Assembly: GCF_010093535.1 (NCBI RefSeq)
Contig: NW_022985179.1
Span: 116,219-180,218, forward strand
DNA from: Lindgomyces ingoldianus
Taxonomy: Eukaryota; Ascomycota; Dothideomycetes; Pleosporales; Lindgomycetaceae
DNA: 64,000 bases
Reading direction: 5' to 3'
Both the position numbers and the translations under genes were made by a program. The notes below the pieces were generated by a model. The model did not search any database and was not told the DNA's origin. It was given only the letters and a program-made list of their open reading frames with translations. Positions 23,852 to 36,564 of this stretch are shown here, piece after piece (positions within the stretch are counted from its first letter, which is position 1; every line of letters begins with the position of its first letter).

Positions 23852-25185
23852 TGGGGTGAGGAGGACGAAGTTGAGGTTGCTTCAAGCTTTTGAATTTAAA
23901 GCGACCCGAGAGCGTCCCTCGGATTCTGCACAAGGACTGCCTGGGTGCCAAACAGCCAATTACTATCCGTAAGACCCTGTCAGCAGTGCAGCGAGAGCAT
24001 TCGTGAACCCTCGAGCCCTATCTCCGTTGGTTGTTTTGTCAGATGCTGCATGTCGACGTGTTGGAGAAGTACTGCAACCCCACATCATGATGGTGGGGCA
24101 GAAGGCCCGGCAAATCCATCTCGAGAAGCCGAATAGCCGCAAGCCTTTCATTGACTACTTTCCTCTCGGCTCAGGAGAGGTACCAGATCTTCCACCGCCG
24201 TACGTGCTTGAGAGCGAGGCTGCGGTTTGGCCGGTGGTGCATAAAATCGAATGGTGCTGATGAACCGATGCTGATACGACCGCGGCACGGTTCATTCCAG
24301 GTGAAGGCAGAGTCGTGTTTCCTGGGAACGAAAGAGCCAAGTTTAATGCAGCTGAGAGTACTAGAATTAGCATCTGATGGATGCAAAGGGATGGTCGTTT
24401 GTATATGGTAGGTGGACAAGAGAACCATGACAGAGGGAGCTTTCAAGAAGCGGCAGGTGCACGTGCATTGCGACCGGTTTACAATATCCCTTTTCACGTC
24501 CTTCCTTAACATTCTATGATCAATCAGTGCTTAGTTCATTACTCCCACACACGCATCGTTTATTGATTGCCATTCGTTCTATCCCCTCCTCTTACGATAG
24601 TCGAGTCTGCGATCCGGTGGTCCCCATTATTCTTCGATCATCTCCCTCAGGCTTTACAAAGTCAGCCAACCGGTTTAGGCGATATCCAGGGCTAGAGGCA
24701 CCTTCTCCAAACACTTTGACACAGCTAGGTTTGTAATATGAATTCTAGAGCAGTACTAGGCCCCTGGGGCGACCCCTCGTCGCGATGTGTTGCCTAGTTT
24801 TGACGCCTTATTTTGTTCAATATGCGCGCGACCGCAAATGCCTCTCTCGGCCTTGTCTTATTGGTTTCGTGAGCAGAAAAACGCACTAGGAGAGCCAACA
24901 ATCTTTACGACACAGAACCAACGTTACGGTGGAGTGTTCTAGGAAGAAAGATCGAGCAAATTATTACAAGCTGAGGCTAACCCTAATGCTTCATCGATAG
25001 GTTTGTGTCTTAGCTTGGGCAGCGGTCTACTCTATCACAACATATTCGCCTAGTAGGATTGCCCAACTTCACGTTTTATTTTACATACACCCGCTTCGAC
25101 GTTATAGTTGGATTTCTAGTACGACTAAGAACGATACTTCCGAAAAATAGCTGGTTCCAACGTATTGGTCCTGCTCTTCTCGAGC
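23852..25185. other. Divergent intergenic region
   Basis: About 1.3 kb between the P450 (-) and the F-box protein (+). Overlapping short frames on both strands near 24003-24500 have no family resemblance or consistent splice sites. No repeats seen. Confidence 0.4.
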
Positions 25186-26865
25186 ATGTCTCACAACAAA
25201 CATGATGTCAATGTAAGCCAACATGTACCTAGTCCACGGTGCAATATTCCTCTAACTTGCGCGAAGACTGGGGATGCCTCAATTCATGAAGACACGAGAT
25301 ACGATGCATGGGGCCCCGCAATAGCAGGTTCCACCATTACTACCGGGCATTCCTCTTCGCTGAAGCAGTCATCCACCTCCGATAAGCCTCTCATGAATTT
25401 ACCAAACAACTCCAGTTCATCAACAAAGCACTTTTCGGCACAAGCACTTACACTAGCCAGTGAGCAAAACCTCTCTGCACAAAGCTCAGAAATGATTGCA
25501 TCGTTGCCGACTGCCAAAACCATAGACGATTTGCCAACCGAGATAATATGCATGCTGGGGGAGAAAGTGGAGAGTTTATTTCTCATGAGAAGTCTTAATC
25601 GAAGACTGAGAGACGGAGTGGACTTCATTTTTGTGAGTACAAGCCTCTAAGCTATACCAATCTAGAAGTTTAACGTTTCCAACCCATGAGCTTCTACACA
25701 AGTGCTAAATTCGGATTCATAGCTAAAGATGTATTTTTGGACTCGAACCCTTAAAACGACAGAATATGCCTTGCGCCGCCTGGAAACCATTGTGCGCACA
25801 CCTAGATTCATTTCGAGGACACCCAAGCTGGGCGAGGCTATCCAAAGCATTGTATTTCAATTGACGTTCTCATCACTGACCAATGCACCACTCTGTATAT
25901 TCCAGCACACTCCTCGTCTAAAATCGGTCATCATTAAGCCGCTGGACTGGCCAAGACGCATCAGCATGAATGACGTTGTACTGGACCACACGCAACGATG
26001 GCCCTTGACTCATGAACACCAGCATCATATCATGAGCGCGATATTCAGTGGTATTCAAGACTCACCACTACAGCTTGAGGAACTCAGCATACCAAGGCTT
26101 GGAGAAGTTCCTTTCAGGCATCTGATGGTACTCACGCCCCTCTTGCTAAGTCCCATTCGCTGGGGTAGCTTGTGTTATACCAATCTAAAGACGCTCGAAT
26201 TAGGTTTTGGCCTTCAAAAGGTTTTAAGCCTCACGCAACTTCAACGGGAAATGAAATTTCTAAATGTCTTAAACGGCGTACCTAACCTTCAGCATCTGAC
26301 GATTTTCCTACTAGGCGACAAGCTGGACCTAGAGCGACGCGAATGGGTTGCAACTGAGATTAGCCCCCGTATATTGAAATCTCTAGCCAAAGATAAGGTC
26401 GGAGATCCCCCCTTCCTTCGAAAACTCCACCTCAAAGGAGTAATTGCCCGCTCGGAGATTACCTTCGATAAAATTCTCCATGCACACGGTCAAACACTGC
26501 GGGACCTTTGTCTCTGTGAATTCGAACTCGAACCGCCGAACAATATGGAGAATTTCTGGAAGGCTCTCTCCGAACTCGACCTCGAATGCCTAGTGTGGAG
26601 ACGGCTCAAGAATACATGTGGGCGTTACATCCGTACGTGGCCCGTATGGACAGTGGAACAGGATCAACTGGAATGGGGCGAAGATGCAGATAACGAATCG
26701 AAGGATGAGAGCTTCCGAGACTGGCAGGTTTTGCAATTGTCATCCCCTTTCACTTGGGTCCGCCACCTTGGGAATGTGAAGGGAAGCATGAGGGAGGTGG
26801 TTGCTCTTCTACCTTTCGTTAATGGAGGTGAATATCTCGATCGAAGGGTACTTATCACAAATTAA
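25186..26865 (+). CDS. F-box domain protein
   Basis: Exons 25186-25632 and 25723-26865 (intron GTGAGT to CATAG) join in frame to 529 residues. An F-box is seen at about 112-150 (IDDLPTEIICMLGEKVES, LRSLNRRLRDG-like), preceded by a Ser/Thr-rich low-complexity N-terminus. The rest has spaced leucine-rich stretches (LKTLELGFGL, LQHLTIFLLG, LRKLHLKGV, LRDLCLCEFEL), typical of F-box/LRR-like fungal proteins. Likely an SCF ubiquitin-ligase adaptor; target unknown. The near-start frame extends upstream to 25165, but the first ATG is 25186. Confidence 0.75.
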
Positions 26866-27847
26866 TATCTCACCGCTGTCCGTAAATTCTTTCCCCGTAA
26901 GGCGCTCCAATGCAACTTCATCTCCGACACTTTTCCCACCTGCTATGTGGGTGAATCAGTTGCTCATGTGCATACTCTGCTAGTCCTAAATAAGCTGGTG
27001 CCCATCTTTCCCCGCACCTTACCCCAGCCTTGCCTCGCTTCGCAGCCCCAACATCCACGACTCATGTCTGCTCCTCAACTCCAACGTCTCAGATCACAGG
27101 GACACGCGCTCTAACAAAATCGCATCTGCCGAACTCACTAAAAGACGCCTCTTCAGCTACTTTCGCAAAATCTTGACACTCTCACACGGCCCAGAATAGC
27201 CATTCTAAATCCTGGTCTAACGGGCAATAGGATAGCGGCTAGCATTTTCCCGTTTCAGGTGTGCTCATGGACGGCCGTACCGTCCCGAAGAGGTGGTATA
27301 GCCGTTGGACATCCTGCATTCCATCGGATCCATCTCGATTCCAGACCAATGAACTCCCGCCCTGTGGTGCATGGGACTTCTGCACACACTGTTATATGCA
27401 TATGCTCATGTCGTGGTCTTCATCCAATCGCCCCATCTTGTTTCTTACCCCACGAATACGAGTACCGCGCTCGAACGAACTGTCATGGAAGTGATTCACT
27501 ATCCTAGCGACGACGGGGAAGGAGGAATAGCGATTGGCAGGTATTGGATGCGGGGGAGTATTCCCCACATGTTAGGTTGGTTTGAATGACTGGGGCGACG
27601 GTGTTATGCAAGGGTCGGCAAATATTGGTGCCAGTTCTGGGATCGACATTGCAATGTGATGGGTGACGAGAAAGAGGAGGGTACTTCATTTAGAACTCCC
27701 GACGCTGCTGTGAGAACCTCCTTTCAGGCGGGTATTTCAGGTTCTGTGGATGTCGAGTAACATCTTTTCAGCATCTTCCTTCCTTCTCTGCCACTTGAGT
27801 CTTTCTGATCTAAATCAGCTTCGACTTGAGGTCGTCCAACTATCAAG
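26866..27847. other. Intergenic region
   Basis: Small overlapping frames at 27259-27690 on both strands are not supported. The part next to 27848 should hold the sugar transporter promoter. Confidence 0.4.
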
Positions 27848-29573
27848 ATGCCCGAAGCCTCGACCGGCACAACCTTGAGAGAGAACTGGAAATGCATCGC
27901 GGCATGTACTCTTGTGTCCATGTCACCATTCCAGTATGGTATTGACTTTGGTCTCATCGGTGGTTTACAAGCTATGCCTGGCTTCCTAGCAGTAATTCAC
28001 CTTCAGTCTCCCATTCAACCGCTTCATCACGACTAAAAAGCCTCTTAGGTTTTCGGCCACAGAGACCCCAACAGTCCCATCGGCTACAACATCTCCCCTG
28101 GACGCCAACAACTCATCTCGTCCCTAATGACGCTCGGTGCCTTCATCAGCTCCTCCAGTGCCGGCATTCTCGCAACATGGATGGGCCGTCGCCCCTGTCT
28201 CTGGATGGCGTGTCTCCTCTGCTGCGTCTCCAACATCGTCATGATGACTACCACAAACCTGCACGGCATCTACGCAGGTCGTTTCCTCATCGGCGTCGCA
28301 AACGGCTGGTTCATGACCTTCGCACAGCTCTACATTCAAGAATCCTCACCAGCCCGCTACCGCGGCCTCCTCATCGCCGTTTTCCAATTCTGGACATCCA
28401 TCGGTACCCTTATTGGTACAGTCGTCGACAACTTTACTGCGCCGATTTCAGGCAAGGAATCCTATCTCATCCCCTTGGGCATCATCTACATTGTGCCTGC
28501 ATTCATGTCTGTCGGAATGATCTTCATCCCCGAATCCCCCCGCTGGCTTCTGTACCAAGACAAAGAAGATGAAGCGCGTAAGTCGTTGCTATGGATGCGT
28601 CCCAACAAAGCTGGAGTGGAGCCAGAAATCGCGGACATTCAATCCGCAATCCTCGCCGAAAAAGAACTCGCAAGTTCGGCGAGCTTCATCGATATTATTA
28701 AAAACCCGACCGATCGACGCCGCATGCTATTAGCCGTGGGCGCGGTGTCGACACAAGCGGCTAGCGGTGCGATGTTTATGATTGCGTATGGAACGTATTT
28801 CTTTGAAATGGCACACGTCGGCAACGCGTTCCAAAACACGTGCATCCTGACTGCCGTCGGCGTTGTCGTTATCATTATAAACTCCTGCGTGATCTCGCGG
28901 TACGGCCGGCGCCGGGTATTCCTCATGGTCGGGATGTCTATCTGCGGAGTCTCGCAATTCATAGTCGCAGCGGTATACCACGTTCATCCAGGCACTATCT
29001 CCACCGGTAAAGTCATCGTCGCGATGTCAGTGATCTACATCTGCGGATACAACGGTATGGTAGCTACATATGCGTGGCTCGCAGGCGGAGAAATCCCAAG
29101 CCAGAGGCTGCGGTCATATACGTTTGGGATTGCGGCGGCGGTTGGCTTTGCGGGGGCTTGGTTGGCAACTTTTACGGCACCGTATTTTATTAATCCGGAT
29201 TCTTTGAATTGGGGGCCTGAGTATGGTATGTTCACTCTTTCCCCAATTCCACTCGCCCCTTGCCGCCTTTTTTTAACTTTCACCCTACCAACATCCCACT
29301 AACTCCGGATCTTTAGGCTGGATATGGGGACCCAGCTGCCTCCTCACCGTCGCTTGGATATACTTCTTCCTCCCCGAAATCAAAAACCGCACGCTGGAAG
29401 AAATCGACGAGATGTTCGAGGCCAAACTCGCAGCACGCAAGTTCCGAAAATACGTGTGCACTGGCCGTCATATTACAGATGATAAATTAGAAGGGCTGGG
29501 GAGGAAGAGTACAGAGGAGAATGTTTGGGGGAATGAGAAGGCTGTTGCGGAGGCTGCTGTGTATATCGAGTAG
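27848..29573 (+). CDS. MFS sugar transporter
   Basis: Plasma-membrane proton-coupled sugar carrier of the fungal MFS sugar porter family; the sugar is not determinable. Exons 27848-27991, 28049-29225 and 29317-29573 join in frame to 525 residues, the usual length. Motifs seen: GRRP after TM2, Arg/Gly-rich GRFLIGVANG, IQESSPARYRG, PESPRWL before the central loop, RYGRRRVF, and PEIKNRTLEEIDEMF, the usual C-terminal PETKxxxLEEID. Twelve hydrophobic segments can be traced. The C-terminal tail is hydrophilic and ends AVYIE. Looks intact, unlike the related carrier at 42083-43330. Confidence 0.9.
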
Positions 29574-30173
29574 GTGAGGTGGTAGGGATGAGGCGGGGAA
29601 AAGAATTGAGAGACATTGGCGCTGGGTGTAAGGGATATGCAGAAGGATGTGGCGGGTGTAGAAGTTGGAACATCACTAGGGTAGAAGCTACAGTCATATG
29701 TCACGTCATGTGACAAGAAGTAGTAGTGAAAGATAGAGGGTTCCTGCGTCTAGTGCGGCTTACACACCAACATTTCCGGTGGAAAGAACCTTGGAAGAGT
29801 GCAGGTAGAAATAAGTCATGCGATTGATAGATTTGCCATGACTAATGACGACTGGACAAAGTCTCGAAGAAGTTTAGCCTCTGGTTTAAACCCCAAACAA
29901 ATCGCCTTCTTCCCGCACTGTTCTACATATTACTTCCCAGTGTAGACAAAAATAATTATCTTGTTCGACACGCGAAATCGTAAGCATAGAAAACTGCACA
30001 GTTAAGTTATTAATGAACTTTAATCAGCACTTCCAATATGGCCCCTGCACAAAGAAATACGAACCTTTAACGTGATGCCTCCTAGTCTTCTCCTCCAGGA
30101 CACAAATCAATCAAACCGCACGGTATCTTGCTAACAGTAGGTTCCTGAAAGGGTTCTGGAGTTGGAGAGAAGA

Positions 30174-30277
30174 GAAGACACCGAATATGGAAGTTATATG
30201 ACGATTCTCAAGAGAGGTTCGAACGGTCTCACAAATGGTGGAAGACACCGAACATAGAAATTATCTGACGAGGCTCA
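30174..30277. repeat. Direct repeat upstream of secreted-protein gene
   Basis: GAAGACACCGAATATGG... (30174-30210) recurs as GAAGACACCGAACATAG... (30241-30277), both running to TGACGA and CTCA. About 80% identical, 67 bases apart. Could be duplicated regulatory sites. Confidence 0.6.
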
Positions 30278-30325
30278 GGAAGCCGCAAAGATAGCAGTCT
30301 AACTTCGTTTTCATTTCAATGAATG

Positions 30326-30332
30326 TATAAAT
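30326..30332 (+). promoter_or_regulatory. TATA-like box
   Basis: TATAAAT about 140 bases before the ATG at 30474, followed by a CA-rich leader. Confidence 0.4.
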
Positions 30333-30473
30333 GGGAGCCAGAATCCGCAACGAACACAAGACAGACAACAAGCAGAGCAATCCAGTCCAGTACATATTCA
30401 TTCTACAAAGCTTCCGATTTTCAATCAACCACTCACTGCGCGAAGCTCGCTGCATTCCATTCCATCGTTCAAA

Positions 30474-31138
30474 ATGAAGCTCTCACTCCTTTCCCCTATC
30501 ACTGCACTCCTCACCCTCGTCTCAACCTCCGCGCTTCCTGCTGTTGAGGTCAACATGGTTACCCGCGAGCCCGGAGTGTCCGACATCGTCAAGCGTGCTT
30601 CGACTGTTGACATCACATATTGCTCGGAGGTCAACTACGTCGGATGCCAGCACCGATCCTCCGGCCATGGGGACTGTGGTACGCAATCCCATCGTCGGCC
30701 TCACCTCCTCCCTTCCGTCACACTCCACTTCGCACATGCACACTCCATTGTCCTGCAAAACCTTATATACACATATACACCCTGCACGTACCAGCGCATG
30801 CTAACCCGCCTTTCTCCCCATTAGTCAGCCTCCCCGATTTCAACGACGTGATCAGCTCCGTCCGAATCCCCCCAAACACGATTTGTATCTTCTGGGCGTA
30901 AGTTCCGAACTGCTCTAACTACCATACATAACATCCACATCGATATATCTCTACATTATCAGAGAACTGTTGCGGGCGAGATGAGCTAATAAGATTTTCT
31001 TTTAGCGATTTTTCGTGCCAGGGTTCCCACACGGGTACCTTTTCGGACCAAAACAAACCCGATATGAAGAACTGGAACGACAAGATTAGCTCCTATCGCT
31101 GCTGCTCGGGGACGACTTGGTGTGGGAATGGGCTTTGA
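30474..31138 (+). CDS. Small secreted cysteine-rich protein
   Basis: Exons 30474-30678, 30825-30897 and 31006-31138 join in frame to 136 residues. A signal peptide is clear (MKLSLLSPITALLTLVSTSA), followed by a propeptide ending in a Kex2-type Lys40-Arg41. The mature part has eight cysteines, including a CC pair (SSYRCCSG) near the C-terminus. The stretch CIFWADFSCQG...NDKISSYRC resembles fungal small proteins with a beta/gamma-crystallin-like pattern (hydrophobic-Y/W-x-D-x-x-C-x-G); this is inference. Possible roles are an effector, an antimicrobial or a hyphal surface protein. Exported and processed in the Golgi. No close homologue can be named. Confidence 0.8.
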
Positions 31139-32027
31139 ATTCTACCCCACTTCTCCAGGTAGGTGTTGTACCGAGATCGAGGTCCAGGGCAAAGAAGACA
31201 GTGAGGGACATGGTCATGTCACTCTTTTGTATTCTGAACGGATTAGTGGTTTAGTGTTGATCGGGGCCAGAGGGGGTAATTTCTAACCCTAGTGTTTGTG
31301 TCGCTCTTTTATGTTCCAAACATTTACCATTCTCGGTTCCTGCATGTTTGGCAATTGGAAACTATTTTTTAATTAAGCTTTAATGCTACATGAATTGTGC
31401 CACCAGAGATCCCAGGTCCTTCTACACGAGGGCCCTGTATTTCGATTACTACGTTAGATAGGATATCCATCTAGGTTAGAAGAGCGAGGGTGAATGTGAG
31501 CGAATTTCAGAACGTTAAGTGAGAAACACTTGAAGTAGTGGCTTCCCAATACCAGGTTTCGACAACTCCTATATTATGAAAAGATTAGAACTAGGCCTTC
31601 TCATCAATCAATAAAGGCCGGTATTCAGCAATGTACATTTCCCTTCTTGTCTCTCAATTTCGTACCTTGGTTAAAGTTCGGTTGTTGTCGTACGGCGTGC
31701 TCTTTAGCCCTACGTCACGCCACGCCACGAGGCACCTGCACCCCTTTCCACATACCCGGATTGAACTTCGCAGGCCCCACGCCAATCCTCCGACAATATC
31801 GATTTCTTCTGTACAGCTTCTGTCACACAAGGTAGAGCAAGGGCAAGAAATATGCCAAGGCATCCAGAAAATCGTGGCTTAGATCGTGTTGCTATGAACA
31901 AAATTTAGATCCACCGAACGACTTGCTATCTAATACTTGCACATTTCACAAATATCCGACCCAGCACTCATACCCATATATCCTCCTTCTCCTTCCCTTA
32001 CCCTTCCCTCAAAACAGCCCCCACCAC
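31139..32027. other. Convergent intergenic region
   Basis: About 890 bases between two converging genes. Overlapping short frames near 31631-31901 have no support. Confidence 0.4.
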
Positions 32028-33568
32028 TCACGCCTCAGCTGAAACCCTCCTAATAACTTCATCTCCCACCTCCTCAGTGTGCGCCTCCGTATCAAATCCA
32101 AAAATCCAATCCTCTCTCGGAAACTGAATAATCTCCGGATTCTCCTTAACCTTCTGCCAATCAGTTTTATGCCACATATCCCTCGTCGTCTCGCCCGTTT
32201 TCTGCACTTTTCTAACTCTCTCATACCTGATATCCTGGTAGGCTCTCAACGCCCCCCTGATGTTGTCTTTTCCCGCTTTCCGCAGCGTAACAGCGAGCGT
32301 AACACCATCTTCAAGCGCTTGTGTTGCACCCTGCGCGCTTGTCGGGAGGAAGGGATGCGCAGCGTCGCCGAGAAGGCAGATCCGGCCGTGGCCGGGGGCG
32401 AGGCCTCCATAGCCGGATACCCAGGTTGGGAGGGGGTCGCGGTAGACGAGCTTCCAGTCTACCAGGACGGATTCCGGAGTCTTGGAGACGATGCGAGTGC
32501 ACATGGGATCCCAGCCTGAAAGCACTTTGTAGACGTCTTTGAGGTGCCCGGGGAATGACCACGATTCTGCGATATCGTGTTCATCTCGATGCGTGAGGAC
32601 CCAGCAGCAGTCGGAGCCATTTTTGATAGTCGAGAAGAGGAAGTGTACGTCGGGGCCTATTTTAGTAGGTCAGGGCATGTAGGAGTATTTCTGGGTATGA
32701 GTGATTGGAGAGAAAGCTAAGGGGAGGAAGGGGGGGAAGACAAGGGAGCATACCTATCCACCCATTAAAAGTATCCCCATTCTCACAGAACTGCTTCGTC
32801 TCGGGATCGGCCAGCATATCTTTATTTGGGAACCACGCTCTCCACACCGCATACCCAGACGACTTTGGCTTATCTTCGTACCCCAGAACTAGCGTCCTGG
32901 CCTTGCTCCGTACACCATCACTGCCAATAACAACATCTCCGACAATCTTGGTTCCATCCTCAAGCACAATTCCCGCCCCATTCTCATCCTCCCAATACCT
33001 TTCCACCCGATTGCCCAAATGAATTGGAACCCCGACTTCCTGCGCATACCGGAACACAACCTCATGCAGCTCGCCTCGGTGCCCATTAAAGACTGGCGCA
33101 GTCTCGTCTTTGATGGGAGAGCGCTGGTTTATGACAATCTCACCCGTGTCCCATTTGTGGATGTTGAAGCCGTACGAGGTCAGGTCGATGGAGAGGGCGC
33201 GCATCTTACGCGCTATGGCACCGTTGGACCAGCGGTAGAAGATGCGACCTGCATTAGGCCCGAACGAGATGATGTCGCCAAGCGCTTTAAGCTCGGGGAA
33301 GGCTTCGTAGATGACTGGGTCATGGCCTTGTCGTTTGCATTCTATGGCGGCGGTGAGGCCGCCGAAGCCTGGGGTGTGTGAATTGGGGCATTGCGGTTGA
33401 GGAATTGGGAGATCAGCTAGAGGGGTGGGTGCGACGGGAAGCCAGCTTACCTGCACCAACGATAATAACTTTGATACCAGTCGGTGGCTTCGAGCCTGCC
33501 TCTGTCGTCGTCTCCGGGACTGCCATTTTGGGGAGCTTGGACTCGTCGATTCTTGCACGGAGTGGCAT
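32028..33568 (-). CDS. FAD-dependent monooxygenase, salicylate hydroxylase-like
   Basis: Class A flavoprotein hydroxylase (NAD(P)H, O2), of the type that hydroxylates aromatic or polyketide-derived rings; substrate unknown. Exons (minus) 33568-33451, 33368-32754 and 32656-32028 join in frame to 453 residues. Seen: FAD-binding GAGFGG (38-43) split by intron 1, the DG motif (VVIGSDGVRSKAR), and GDAAHP (341-346) followed by the usual PTSAQGATQALEDG. A second ATG at residue 15 could be the start. Divergently arranged with the SDR gene at 34521, suggesting shared control. Looks intact. Confidence 0.9.
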
Positions 33569-34520
33569 GCGTTAATCTAGTCTAATTTGATCCAAGTCAA
33601 TTCGATTAAGTTCAATTCCTCTTAATCACCCCAAAAGCTCAATCGAGGTGTGGAGTTCGTCGAAGTGTCAAGTCGAGGCCTGAAGCACGCAGCAGACAGT
33701 GACGCCCAGAAAACTTATCCAGGTCGACGAATCCCAAATCCACACAGTGGGGCTCAGCAACTACAGGATCTACAACCACCCCTTCTTCAGTCTTTCAAGC
33801 ATGGCCTGATACTTCGTCGCGTCTACACTAGGTGGCATGGCTCCGAAGGCCGACAACGCCGACGATGCCGACGACGCCGACAAGATACCGACAAACAGTC
33901 AAACAAATGCCGGGGTTGCGCAGCCAGCGGAATGCTTCCAGGTCACACACTGCGCTGTGCTACCCTGGTGTTCACGCGTCAGCGAGACCGCTGCGTGCAG
34001 GTCAATAGTTCGGAGCACGGGGCGGACGTGGGAGGGGTGGAGGTACATCTGCCGAATAGATTACTGTGGGCGATGACGGAGTTGTGAAAGTTACTTGCCC
34101 CACATCCCGGCTTCCTCCACAAGGTGGGGGCACGTGCATGGACCCCGCACTCCATGCAGGGCGAAGACGACGAGGTTTACTCTAAGAACGCTTGACTTGA
34201 TTTGGGTTTTGGCATACACAAAAAGGTCATCGGGGTGCTGGCAGGCGACACCTATGTGCTTGCGCAGCCGGAAGAAGTTCTACATCTAAAAGAGATAGAC
34301 ATGTGGAGGACCATCGGAGATACCGGACCATAACACCCAGTAGCTATCATCGGAGAGGATGAGGTAATCTGGCTGCTACCCCGGGTACGGGAGAGATGTA
34401 GTAGAGAAGAAGCACGTGGGGCGGGAGCTTAAAGCAACTCCATTGTCTAACATCGGTAGACGGTTCTACTCCACTGCTCCTTGACACTTCCTGGGTTGCT
34501 CTTCTAAGTGGCCCGAAAGC
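33569..34520. promoter_or_regulatory. Divergent promoter region (monooxygenase / SDR)
   Basis: About 950 bases between two divergent redox-enzyme genes. It contains a short Asp-Ala-rich frame (33837-34076) built on a GCCGAC-type simple repeat near 33847-33890; I do not regard it as a gene. CACGTG occurs at about 34130 and 34412, but no specific regulator can be inferred. Confidence 0.4.
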
Positions 34521-35739
34521 ATGACAGTCAAGTTAACCCACCCCGAGTGGAATCAAGAAATAGGAGGTCTTGAAGTAGCAGAGGCATTTGCAGCCCAAAT
34601 CAAGGGAAAAACTGGTACACCCTACCTCTACTCAACATTCCTCATCACGACCCCAACTGAGCACCCCAGTCCTTATAACCGGCATATCCCCCTCCAGCAT
34701 CGGCTCCTCCATCAGCCTATCCATCGCCTCCCAATCCCCAGCCCTTCTAATCCTCGCCTCCCGCACTCTCTCCAAACTCTCTGAAGTTGCATCCACCATC
34801 ACCAGCAGTTACCCCCATGTCTCTGTATGCACTGTACCCCTGGATCTCATGTCGCAATCCTCCATAGAAGCCTCTGCTGCCGCCGTCACCAAGCTAACAA
34901 GCACCCTCGATATCGTCATCAATAATGCAGGCCTAATGACGCAAACCCGGCAGCTCACTGCCGAGAACATCGAGGGTCAATTTGGTGCAAACCACATCGG
35001 GCATTTTCTCTTCACAAACCTCCTTATGCCCCTGATCCTTGCCGCTGCGAAAATTAATCCCCCTGGGGCTACCCGCATTATCAATTTGACGAGTTTAGGC
35101 CACAGACTGAGTCCAATACGCTTCCATGATGTGAATTTAGAAGGAAAAGAAGTGCCACCCGAAGAACTCTTTCCAGGGGAATTGCCAGCAATGTTTCAGG
35201 CTACGGGTGAGGATGGGTATAACGGTTATATTGCATATGGGCAAGCGAAGACGGCAAATATACTTTTTTCTGTGTCGCTGACGGAGAAATTGAAGAAGGA
35301 GGGCGTGGTGAGTTATGCGGTACATCCAGGCTGTAAGTCCAATCTCTTCTCCAGACCATTAGGGGTATTTAGGCAATTCGGTAATTGTGTGCTAACGCCT
35401 ACACTGGGTGTTCAGCGATATGGACAGGTCTAAGCCGCGACCTAGACGCAGACGGAGAAGAAGCAATTCGCAAAACGAGTCCGTTTTGGAAGAACCATGA
35501 TCAGGGGGCTGCCACGATTTTGGTTGCTGCATTTGATCCAGTGCTAAATAGTATGTGTTACCTGGCTGCCAGTTGAAGGGGAAGTGTTAATGGGCTAACA
35601 AATTGATTTAGAGCCGCAGGGGATCCTGTTACATGATTGCCAAATCATGGATCCGGCGCCTCATGCTACGGATTCGAAGATTGCGGAGAGGTTGTGGGCA
35701 TTGAGTGAGAGTCTAGTGGCAAGGGAGTTTAAGCTTTGA
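34521..35739 (+). CDS. Short-chain dehydrogenase/reductase
   Basis: NAD(P)-dependent oxidoreductase of the classical/extended SDR type, similar to fungal retinol-dehydrogenase-like enzymes. Exons 34521-34614, 34670-35332, 35416-35550 and 35612-35739 join in frame to 339 residues. The cofactor loop is TGISPSSIG (35-43), a variant of TGxxxGIG in which the middle glycine is Ser. NNAG is at 116-119 and the catalytic pair is Tyr221-x3-Lys225 (YGQAK); the catalytic Ser is probably in NLTSLGHR. The substrate is unknown. Lies 950 bases from a divergently transcribed flavin monooxygenase and upstream of an MDR gene on the same strand. Confidence 0.9.
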
Positions 35740-36564
35740 TAGTGGAGAGATACATGGCTCACGATAATTACGAAACTCTGGGGAGAAACTAGGGCTGAAT
35801 AGTAGTAGAGCAATGGAGTCAGAATTAAGGAAGATATCTAGTCAGAGAGATAGCATTAATTCAATGGGTTGCGCGCTACATGGGTGTTTTTACAACGAAT
35901 AATCCAGATTGAATTATCTACAACACGTTTTTCGTACGGGCTCGACCAAAAAGCAAGTTCGCATATCAACTGAATTTGATAATTCCCAAGAACCAAAACA
36001 TGGTCGCAGGAGACAGCACTGTACAGTTGCGATACTCGGATACGTTCCTAATGTAGTATCGCTCTTACTAAGGTGGTAGCTGATTAGATTGTACGGGTGC
36101 CTAGGCCAACTTTGGCCGACCCGCCATCTTCACCTTAACCAAGAGCATATACTGCTAACTAACTCAATCACGTTAGTCATCATATCGGGCCCCTGATATT
36201 ATCCTTAATGGTGAGGCTCACAGTCGACATTCGATACGAAGAAAGCGAGGCATTGTCGGAGATCCTGGACTTAACCGGACGTAAGCCGATGAGAAGATGT
36301 AGGGCAACGCCATCAGCGCCAAAGGTTGTATGTCTGGTTCCAACGGTAGCGGGATTTCGAGGTGGGTATTGGAGATAGCAATAATAGGGCTGGAGGGAGG
36401 GAGAATATAAATAGGTGAGTCTGCTCCACGCTCAGTTGCGTCTATTTTCCGATACCCATCTCCGAGCCAAGCTCTCTCTTTCCCAGCAAACATATTCTTT
36501 GGACCAGCCTTCCAATTTCGAACTTGTCTCAACAAGTCGTAATCATCCTTCGAAAGAACTCACC
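35740..36564. other. Intergenic region
   Basis: About 820 bases, no gene seen. It ends with the TATA-like box and leader of the MDR gene. Confidence 0.4.
36406..36413 (+). promoter_or_regulatory. TATA box
   Basis: TATAAATA about 150 bases before the ATG at 36565. Confidence 0.45.

Larger units (their letters stand above)
29574..30473. other. Intergenic region with a promoter-proximal direct repeat
   Basis: No gene supported. Near its right end are two copies of a roughly 37-bp sequence (see repeat entry) and a TATA-like box, 150-300 bases before the secreted-protein start. Confidence 0.45.

Noticed and set aside
33837..34076. Asp-Ala-rich small frame between monooxygenase and SDR
   Set aside because: Rests on a GCCGAC simple repeat; no introns, signal or family resemblance.
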